Source: Acidobacteriota bacterium (GTDB taxonomy: Bacteria > Acidobacteriota > Terriglobia > UBA7540). From it: 5,245 bases of DNA. The DNA lies in the NCBI GenBank assembly GCA_021789565.1, contig JAJYJL010000331.1:1-5245 (forward strand), in the 5' to 3' direction. The notes under the pieces are model-generated. The model was not told the DNA's origin. It searched no databases and was given only the letters and a program-made list of their open reading frames with translations. Below are positions 1-4,452 of this stretch, piece after piece (position 1 is the stretch's first letter; each line of letters starts with the position of its first letter). A program made the position numbers and the translations under genes.

Positions 1-458
1 CCGGTGGCCGGAGTGCTTGTGACCTTTTCAAACTGCTTTCCAGAAGAAGCGTAGTAAACCCCTAAGTCAGTCACCCAAGTTGCCGACTGAGTTACGGTAA
101 CCGTGAAGGGTGTTACGGCGGGGATGGATCCCGCCTCGACGCCTTGCAGCAGCGTTCCGCCCGCTGCGTAAGAGTTCTCACCGAAAACGATCTCGTTCAG
201 CAGCAACAGGTCAACGCGCCCAAAAGTCACCTTGCCGGTCAGTTTGCGGTCTGCGGAAGCAATCGAGTCCGGGAATTCCATCGTGGAATCGAGGGGTTTG
301 ATGGTGATTGCTTCGTCTACCGAAGCCTCGATCAGCGAAAGGAACTGAGTGGGCTGGATGACCGTCGGGGTTGACGGCACCGCTCCCTGTCCGTTGTTTA
401 CGGCAAATACCCGGCCCGCGCCAAAAATGAATTCCTGAGAGTAAGGTCCAGTCGGCAT
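1..458 (-). CDS. Putative major tail tube protein, N-terminal part (gene continues beyond the left edge)
   Basis: The open frame starts at ATG 458-456 and runs off the window after 152 codons with no stop. A GAGG Shine-Dalgarno sequence at 466-469 sits 7 bases before the ATG and supports this start. The product opens MPTGPYSQEFIFGAGRVFAV. It contains stretches typical of tail-tube-like proteins of environmental phages: FLSLIEASVDEAITIKPLDS (about residues 39-58), then a segment ending in RKLTGKVTFGRVDLLLLNEIVFG (about 71-93) that resembles the usual 'K.tgk..f..i....ln.i.fG' pattern. A beta-rich part with TVTVTQSATWVTDLGVYYAS follows (about 119-138). The position straight after a tail-terminator-like gene is the usual place for the tube gene. 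Tube subunits stack as hexameric rings to form the DNA channel of the tail. The family call rests on remembered patterns and gene order, so a decoration or other tail protein remains possible. Confidence 0.62.
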   Translation of the reverse strand, partial: MPTGPYSQEFIFGAGRVFAVNNGQGAVPSTPTVIQPTQFLSLIEASVDEAITIKPLDSTMEFPDSIASADRKLTGKVTFGRVDLLLLNEIVFGENSYAAGGTLLQGVEAGSIPAVTPFTVTVTQSATWVTDLGVYYASSGKQFEKVTSTPAT

Positions 459-506
459 TGTTCTACCTCAATTCAATTTTCCCAAAAATAGCTTGTTTCG
501 GTTTTC
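459..506 (-). promoter_or_regulatory. Translation-initiation spacer of the tail tube gene (GAGG ribosome binding site)
   Basis: This is the spacer between the tail-terminator-like stop (TGA 507-505) and the tail tube ATG at 458. On the minus strand it holds an A/T-rich leader and then GAGG, with 7 bases (TAGAACA) before the ATG. Most of it is near-identical to a segment inside the protease-scaffold gene at 4453-4501, which also ends in GAGG and an ATG. A 7-bp stem, GTTTCGG (495-501) with CCGAAAC (513-519), overlaps the upstream stop codon. It is followed, after six bases, by five T on the minus strand, so a weak attenuator is possible but unproven. Confidence 0.6.
480..506. repeat. 27-bp direct repeat, copy A (before the tail tube gene)
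   Basis: Positions 480-506 match 4475-4501 at 25 of 27 bases in the same orientation; the differences are at 490/4485 and 493/4488. The shared core on the plus strand is TCCCAAAAAT, one variable base, GC, one variable base, then TGTTTCGGTTTTC. Looser similarity continues leftwards through to CCTC (466-469 and 4461-4464), the complement of the GAGG ribosome binding sites. This copy is intergenic and starts, on the minus strand, exactly at the stop codon of the upstream gene. Two mismatches over this length in a 5-kb window are very unlikely by chance. Confidence 0.85.
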
Positions 507-945
507 AAGCCGCCGAAACGGTAACGGGGATGACATAGACGGCCCGGCCATCCTCTACGCCGTCGGCAATCAGAATCTGCCCCTCGATGTAAGCTTCGTC
601 CACGCCCGGCAAGCCCAAGTCAATCTTCTGGTGTGATACCGGGGTAAAAACCGCGTCAATGGCGTCCAGCAGCGGGTTTGTGACCTGATCGTCCTGATCG
701 AAGCTCGGATCGGCGGCATTCACCAGCGCAAAGCAGAAAACCCGGTAGTGGACGTGGTAGCGGTTCAGGGTATAGGCTTCGTGCCGAACTTCTTCGCCTA
801 CATGCCGGACAAACGCGACAGGCCAGGAGCTTGTGTCCTGAGAGTCCCAATGAATGTAGTGCTTGGAAACGGTGTTGAAGGGGTAGCTGGATCCCTTAAC
901 GAGAGCAACAAGCGCGTCCGCAATCTGTGACCGGCTGGATTTCAA
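505..945 (-). CDS. Tail-terminator-like protein (phage neck/tail completion)
   Basis: This is a 146-residue protein with the layout of phage tail-terminator or minor tail proteins of the lambda gpU / SPP1 gp17 type. Residues 1-20 form an N-terminal helix (SRSQIADALVALVKG). A 'WPVAFVRHVGEEV' strand at about 41-53 fits the family's 'PAlfl...e' pattern, and NRYHVHYRVFCFALVN (61-76) is a beta strand. NPLLDAIDAVFTP (90-102) matches the 'Nplldai..al.P' helix motif. AYIEGQILIADGVEDG and YVIPVTV close the sheet. In known systems the protein forms a ring that ends tube growth and docks the tail to the head. The start must be TTG (945-943) or another non-ATG codon, because the frame contains no internal Met codon. 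The TTG overlaps the upstream TGA (TTGA), which points to translational coupling. Sequence similarity in this family is low, so the role rests partly on gene order. Confidence 0.7.
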   Translation of the reverse strand: MKSSRSQIADALVALVKGSSYPFNTVSKHYIHWDSQDTSSWPVAFVRHVGEEVRHEAYTLNRYHVHYRVFCFALVNAADPSFDQDDQVTNPLLDAIDAVFTPVSHQKIDLGLPGVDEAYIEGQILIADGVEDGRAVYVIPVTVSAA

Positions 946-1433
946 CTCTCAATCACCTTCCTGATCTCGTTTCCGAGGCTTATCAGAATGTCCTCTTTCA
1001 TCCCTTTAGCGGCGGGATAAAACCACGGGCGCGGCGATTGTGCCGACACCTTCTGGGTAAAAACTTCTTCGCCTCCGGCGGTTATAAAATGGAGCGCTCT
1101 GGCACGCTTGGGGGTAATAACGCCGTGCCCGCTTTCTTCCCACATCAAGCCGTAGGGAAACGCTTTCCCGGTTCCGGTGCCGCTTGACTGCACGCTGCCC
1201 TGAATGGAACCCTCAGATCCTGCGGCGGCCGTGACCTCAACCGATCCGGCAAGACCGGACTCCCCGGAGTGGCTTTTGAGGCCCGTTCCAGCTTCCAGTC
1301 CGGCAAGAATCTTTTTCTGAATTTCGACGAGCCAGTAATTGACCTTGGAGGTCAACGCCGCCTGAAGTTCGCCCGGCAGAGCCTCCAGCTTCCCTTCAAC
1401 CTGATTAAACCCTTTAAGTTCGATGGTCAGCAT
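942..1433 (-). CDS. HK97 gp10-like tail completion / head-tail joining protein
   Basis: This 163-residue protein starts at ATG 1433-1431, one base after the connector's TGA (1437-1435). A longer version from TTG 1460 would add nine residues that overlap the connector and lack family character. The chosen start, MLTIELKGFNQVEGKLEALP, is the typical opening of HK97 gp10-like proteins ('v.v.G...l...L..l'). Residues 25-46 form an amphipathic helix. FPYGLMWEESGHGVITPKRA (92-111) corresponds to the family's 'YA..vE.GT' segment, and PRPWFYPAAKGMKEDI (134-149) to the hallmark 'a.PFlrPA......' motif before the last helix. Members act at the neck between the head and the tail tube. No clear Shine-Dalgarno sequence precedes the ATG, so coupling to the connector gene is likely. 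A long Gly/Ser-rich stretch (about 55-92) looks like a flexible loop. Confidence 0.8.
   Translation of the reverse strand: MLTIELKGFNQVEGKLEALPGELQAALTSKVNYWLVEIQKKILAGLEAGTGLKSHSGESGLAGSVEVTAAAGSEGSIQGSVQSSGTGTGKAFPYGLMWEESGHGVITPKRARALHFITAGGEEVFTQKVSAQSPRPWFYPAAKGMKEDILISLGNEIRKVIES
943..960 (-). promoter_or_regulatory. Ribosome binding site and TTG start of the tail-terminator-like gene
   Basis: On the minus strand GGAAGG (961-956) lies 10 bases before TTG 945-943, inside the 3' end of the gp10-like gene. No ATG is available in this reading frame. The coding pattern begins at once with KSSRSQIADALV, a normal first helix for the family. Reading-frame overlap with the upstream stop codon (TTGA) suggests re-initiation by the same ribosomes. 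Confidence 0.55.
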
Positions 1434-1434
1434 G

Positions 1435-2100
1435 TCAGTAGGCCGCGTTGTAGGCGGCAATCCGCTTGAACTGGTTTACCAACTGGAATACGTCCGGCGA
1501 CCATGACCAGCGGCCATAGGTGGTGCTTCCGGCGTTGGGGATCATGCGGCTTTGCTCGTCCTCCCGAAGCCGCCGGTTAAGGTAGACCGTGCATTGCTTG
1601 AGCGCTGCCAGAATGAGATCATCGGGCACTACAGCGTAGCCAGCGGTGTAGACGATTTCAATGTTTCCACGCCCCCGCAGGAAGCGGTAGGGCGGCAGGC
1701 CAGTAAAGGTGGCCCAGTCGGTGTTGGCAAATGTCGCCACACCCTGAGCGCCGGAATTTGAGCGCATTTTAATCGAGCCTTTGGCCTGGTCGATAAACCA
1801 GCCGGGGTTGAAGACGCCGGTGCTTTGCGGGACGGTTGCGCCATTTACCTGAACGCTTGTAACGGTCACAAGGGGCGAATTAATGGTGTAGAGAATATCG
1901 CCGTCATTGCCGTCGTAGACCTCATCAAAGCTGGTCACGGCGCTGAACATCGGCGTGGTGCGGCCTGTATAGCGGTAAACAGCGGCGCTAAAGCCTGAGA
2001 TGGCTTCCTGCGCAATGTCCTGAATTTCGGCGCTGGGCTGAAGCAGGTTGGCGTATTCGATGAGCGTTGCAACATCGGTCAGGTCAAAAGGCTGCGGCAT
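1435..2100 (-). CDS. gp6-like head-tail connector protein
   Basis: This 221-residue protein resembles the HK97 gp6 / SPP1 gp15 adaptor family, which forms a ring under the portal and receives the tail-side proteins. The N-terminal helices (residues 6-47) end in AAVYRYTGRT, the common 'i..ytgR' pattern. A beta domain follows with INSPLVTVTSVQVNGATVP (73-91), matching 'l..pV.sV.sV.vdG'. The signature GNIEIVYTAGYAVVPDDLILAALKQCTVYLNRR spans 145-177: a strand ending in 'YTAGY', then 'vP.dl..A' and a long helix. The C-terminal tail carries GRWSWSPDVFQLVNQFKRIA, probably the part that contacts the portal or the next ring. GGAG at 2107-2110 lies 6 bases before the ATG. The gene follows a terminator and is nearly contiguous with the gp10-like gene. 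The protein is larger than HK97 gp6 because of the middle beta domain. Confidence 0.83.
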   Translation of the reverse strand: MPQPFDLTDVATLIEYANLLQPSAEIQDIAQEAISGFSAAVYRYTGRTTPMFSAVTSFDEVYDGNDGDILYTINSPLVTVTSVQVNGATVPQSTGVFNPGWFIDQAKGSIKMRSNSGAQGVATFANTDWATFTGLPPYRFLRGRGNIEIVYTAGYAVVPDDLILAALKQCTVYLNRRLREDEQSRMIPNAGSTTYGRWSWSPDVFQLVNQFKRIAAYNAAY

Positions 2101-2110
2101 TCAGGACTCC

Positions 2111-2150
2111 AATAAAAATGCGGGCGGCCTAAGGAGGGTAAGCCGCCCGC
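2111..2150 (-). terminator. Intrinsic terminator downstream of the capsid gene
   Basis: On the minus strand a perfect 9-bp GC-rich stem, GCGGGCGGC (2150-2142) with GCCGCCCGC (2128-2120), encloses a 13-base loop and is followed by A, then TTTTT (2118-2114), A and TT. It begins about 30 bases after the capsid stop codon and ends just before the connector's GGAG at 2107-2110. A partial terminator straight after the major capsid gene is known elsewhere, for example T7 T-phi after gene 10, and would set the capsid-to-connector mRNA ratio. The connector genes downstream have no obvious promoter of their own here, so it is probably leaky. Confidence 0.75.
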
Positions 2151-2179
2151 TTGCGGGTGTGTGGGCCTGCGACGAGCGA

Positions 2180-3676
2180 TTATCCGTTCCCGACCGAAGT
2201 CAAGACAGCCGACCCAAACGGAACGTAGTGTTTGAGCGTAGAGAAAACATAGGTGCCGACCTGCCATTTGAGCGAGGTCAGCGGCCAGTAAATCGAGAAG
2301 TGATCGGCCATGATGTCCACTTCCCGTGGGTTGGCAACATTCGATTCGGGGTACGGGTTCTGCCGGATGTCGAAGAAGATGGTGCCGTTGGGCTGCCAGG
2401 GGTGCAATTCGAGCGGGATGACCTTGGCAGGGCCGCCGGTGTACTGGACCCTGTATCCTTTGACCAGTCCGCCGCCCACCACTTCTCCCGCCTGGTTCAA
2501 GTTCTGGAACACACGAACGGCGTCGGTTGAACCGCCTGCAAGAATCTTGGTGCGGATGGAGTTGATAAGCGCCGAGCCGCCCACTGAGATGGCGTCGGGC
2601 GAGAGCTTGTAGGTGTCCCACAGGTGCTGCAGAACGGCTTCAAACTCGTTGATGCCGCCGGAACCGTCCGCAGTAAGGTTTGCTCCAGCATAATCGTTCC
2701 AGTAGCCGCCCGTGAAGGCCCAAGTCATCAGACCGTCGTAATGGAGCGGGTTGGCGCTGTTGTCAGTGCTCAAGCCGGTGGCGTTGGCAAGCTGGTTGTT
2801 TGTGTACCCGGCCGGAAGTGCGGTGATGGTGAAGGTGCTGGACGGGTAAATTCCGATGAAGTAAGCGTTTGCGGTGGTCGGAGCCACGTTGGTGCTGACA
2901 AAGGCCGCATAGGCTACCGCGCCGGAAACCGGAGCAACCACAACCTTGACGGCCTGCGCGGAAGGCGCGAGGGTGGCTGAAGCTGCGCTGATCGCGCCGC
3001 CGCCGCCATAAATCGTATCAGTCGAGCCATCAGCGTTGGTGCGCGTGGAACTTGTCAGAAGCCCGGAGCCGCTGCCCACAGTGATGGGATTGGCGTAGGC
3101 TCCCCATGCCGTCAGGGCGACTACGTACACGGTAAAGTCAGCCTGCGTGATGGTGCCGCCCGTGGTCAGAGTGGCTGTCGGCGTCGGGGTCGTGCCAAGC
3201 TGGAAGCCGTTGTTCCCTGTGCCATTGCCAGCGTTGCCGAACAGCAGCACGCGCTCTTCGTTGTTCATCAGGCCGAACAGGCGGTTGACGTTTGAAATCC
3301 CGATGGCATCATCGAAGCCCTGCGAACCGTACTGGGCCGGGAAAGTCACACTCGATTCCGCCCCGAGATACTTGTAGGTCGCAAGGTAATCTTTCTCGGT
3401 GAAGGACATCAGGATATTGCGGTTGCCTTCGGAAGTGCCGGGATCGCCTGTATTGACGCCGGTAATCGCCTTCCAATGGATCGCGTTGCCGGGCCGATCG
3501 GTTTTCTTGCGCGGCACCGAATTGAGCAGCGGGAACCATACGGGATACAGCCTGCGGGCCAGAGGCTCCAGGTTATACCAAAGCAGCCCGGTGCTTGTGC
3601 TGATGCCAGTGGTTGTGGCGTCCTTCTGAAGTTTTCCGATCCGTTCAAGAGTTTGCTGCGTCAGTCCTTCGTACAT
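2180..3676 (-). CDS. Major capsid protein, HK97-like, with a central beta-rich insertion
   Basis: This 498-residue protein builds the phage head. The N-terminal part has LEPLARRLYPVWFPLLNSVP (36-55), a common capsid N-arm pattern ('l.P.a..i.P..tPl.n.iP'). The segment through GAESSVTFPAQYGSQGFDDA (105-124) fits the E-loop and spine region. Residues about 161-295 are a Thr/Ala/Gly-rich, beta-rich insertion resembling FN3/Ig-like domains (VYVVALTAWGAYANP and APVSGAVAYAAFVS). After it, the core resumes with DGLMTWAFTGGYWNDYAGAN and an 'EFEAVLQHLWDTYKLSPDAISVGG' helix-strand (344-367). The C-terminal domain ends with HPWQPNGTIFFDIRQNPYP (425-443) and 'VDIMADHFSIYWPLTSLKWQVGTY', which I recall from a group of environmental phage capsids. 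ATG 3676 has AAGG (3690-3687) 10 bases upstream. It is flanked by the protease-scaffold and connector genes, the standard order. Confidence 0.88.
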   Translation of the reverse strand: MYEGLTQQTLERIGKLQKDATTTGISTSTGLLWYNLEPLARRLYPVWFPLLNSVPRKKTDRPGNAIHWKAITGVNTGDPGTSEGNRNILMSFTEKDYLATYKYLGAESSVTFPAQYGSQGFDDAIGISNVNRLFGLMNNEERVLLFGNAGNGTGNNGFQLGTTPTPTATLTTGGTITQADFTVYVVALTAWGAYANPITVGSGSGLLTSSTRTNADGSTDTIYGGGGAISAASATLAPSAQAVKVVVAPVSGAVAYAAFVSTNVAPTTANAYFIGIYPSSTFTITALPAGYTNNQLANATGLSTDNSANPLHYDGLMTWAFTGGYWNDYAGANLTADGSGGINEFEAVLQHLWDTYKLSPDAISVGGSALINSIRTKILAGGSTDAVRVFQNLNQAGEVVGGGLVKGYRVQYTGGPAKVIPLELHPWQPNGTIFFDIRQNPYPESNVANPREVDIMADHFSIYWPLTSLKWQVGTYVFSTLKHYVPFGSAVLTSVGNG

Positions 3677-3795
3677 CGTGGCTTGACCTTTCGCGGGCCT
3701 TGAGCCATGATGACGGCGGGTGCGAACCCCGTCCTCTGGCTACTTGCCCGAGGATGTCTCCCCGCCTCCGGTGTCCGCCGGGGCGGGGATTTTTG
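3677..3795. other. Structured intergenic leader between protease-scaffold and capsid genes
   Basis: These 119 bases separate the protease-scaffold stop (TAA 3798-3796) from the capsid ATG. I see no convincing sigma-70 promoter in the minus direction. The region holds a strong GC hairpin (3759-3789) and a second, smaller stem around 3712-3733 (minus-strand GACGG with CCGTC, with an inner CGGG/CCCG). The capsid ribosome binding site AAGG follows at 3690-3687. A tiny frame from ATG 3708 to TGA 3661 (15 residues) overlaps the capsid start but has no Shine-Dalgarno sequence. A role in mRNA processing, stabilisation or translational control of capsid is possible but not shown. Confidence 0.5.
3759..3794 (+). 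terminator. Strong hairpin with a T-run on the plus strand (antisense terminator candidate)
   Basis: TCCCCGCC (3759-3766) pairs with GGCGGGGA (3782-3789). Inside, CCGG (3768-3771) pairs with CCGG (3778-3781), leaving a 6-base loop and one bulged T. On the plus strand the stem is followed directly by five T (3790-3794), which gives it the form of an intrinsic terminator. All recognised genes are on the minus strand, where the stem is followed by GACATCC and has no U-run. It would therefore either stop antisense transcripts or act on the sense mRNA only as a stable stem. Confidence 0.5.
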
Positions 3796-4452
3796 TTACC
3801 TTGCCAGCTTCGCCAGACCGATCTGAATTCCCTCCGGCATCGACTCTGATCCTTGCGCCTTCACCACCGTGGCAGCGCGGTAAACCGCCTGCATCCGGGG
3901 ATCAACGCCAGGCTCAGGGGGAAGGTCATCTTCTGCCGTCTTTCTGCTTTCGGCAAACCCGGCATCCTGGTCTTTGGTCACCTTCACGGTGCCAGCGCCC
4001 GGTCCGCGCACGGCATGAGATTCTTCGCGGGCTCCGAGCATGCGCTCAAGGATGTCCACTACCGTCTTTTCAACGGTCGCCTGGACAGTCTTTTCAAGCG
4101 CCTCAGAAGTAATCGGCGAGCCGCCGGAATTGATTTCGCTAACCGCCTGAGTGACGGACTCTTCGCTCACTCCAAGCGCCTTGGCAAGCTTGCCGATGGT
4201 GGTCGGGGCCTGCGGGTTGAAGGAGATCGCGGGTGTGGCCTGTGAGGTCATCTCACCGGACTTGGATTGCATCAAGTTGCCCTCCGATTGGGCGCTATCG
4301 GGTCCGGCAATACCTTTAGATAGGCCGTCAAGCGCCCCATCTATCGCGGTATAGTGCGCCTTCGCCATGTCCCGGATTTCTTTCAGCCGTGCAGTGGCCT
4401 TCTTCTTTGCGCCTTTTTCAAGATCGTTTTCCACTTTTTCTAGCTCCGCCAT
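3796..4452 (-). CDS. Candidate nested scaffold protein from an internal in-frame start
   Basis: ATG 4452-4450 (Met262 of the long frame, numbered from GTG 5235) is preceded at 8 bases by GAGG (minus strand, 4464-4461). Translation from here would give a separate 218-residue protein with the same C-terminus as the protease-scaffold. It opens MAELEKVENDLEKGAKKK, a charged, coiled-coil-like helix. It continues with a linker, helices around PTTIGKLAKALGVSEESVTQ and EKTVQATVEKTVVDILERML, an acidic Pro-rich segment, and an alpha-helical end (AVYRAATVVKAQ). This arrangement is known in lambda, where scaffold Nu3 is made from inside protease gene C. The upstream sequence is duplicated before the tail tube gene, where it serves as a true initiation region. 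Separate production is an inference from sequence. Confidence 0.5.
   Translation of the reverse strand: MAELEKVENDLEKGAKKKATARLKEIRDMAKAHYTAIDGALDGLSKGIAGPDSAQSEGNLMQSKSGEMTSQATPAISFNPQAPTTIGKLAKALGVSEESVTQAVSEINSGGSPITSEALEKTVQATVEKTVVDILERMLGAREESHAVRGPGAGTVKVTKDQDAGFAESRKTAEDDLPPEPGVDPRMQAVYRAATVVKAQGSESMPEGIQIGLAKLAR

Noticed and set aside
1434..1460. Longer TTG-initiated start for the gp10-like gene
   Set aside because: It adds nine unlike residues inside the connector gene, while ATG 1433 begins the family's typical N-terminus one base after the connector stop.
2130..2160. Perfect Shine-Dalgarno TAAGGAGG on the plus strand
   Set aside because: It is the reverse complement of the terminator loop. 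The following TTG frame closes after 25 codons and no gene follows on that strand.
2048..2530. 160-aa plus-strand open frame spanning the connector start, terminator and capsid 3' end
   Set aside because: It is antisense to two clear genes and runs through the terminator hairpin, with no recognisable domain.
3494..3503. Further TCGGTTTT occurrences near 3495 and 5053 as extra repeat copies
   Set aside because: Only 8-9 bases match, and each is explained by Lys-Thr-Asp codons in a gene (KKTDR and SKTDP); no GAGG and ATG follow.
3712..3733. tRNA T-arm-like GGTTCGCACCC on the minus strand
   Set aside because: The stem does not form five proper pairs around a canonical T-loop, and no acceptor or anticodon arm can be drawn around it.
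3720..4245. Two long overlapping plus-strand open frames (130 aa each) opposite the scaffold region
   Set aside because: They are Arg/Pro/Gly-rich with no family pattern and lie antisense to a well-supported gene; they look like shadows of its codon bias.
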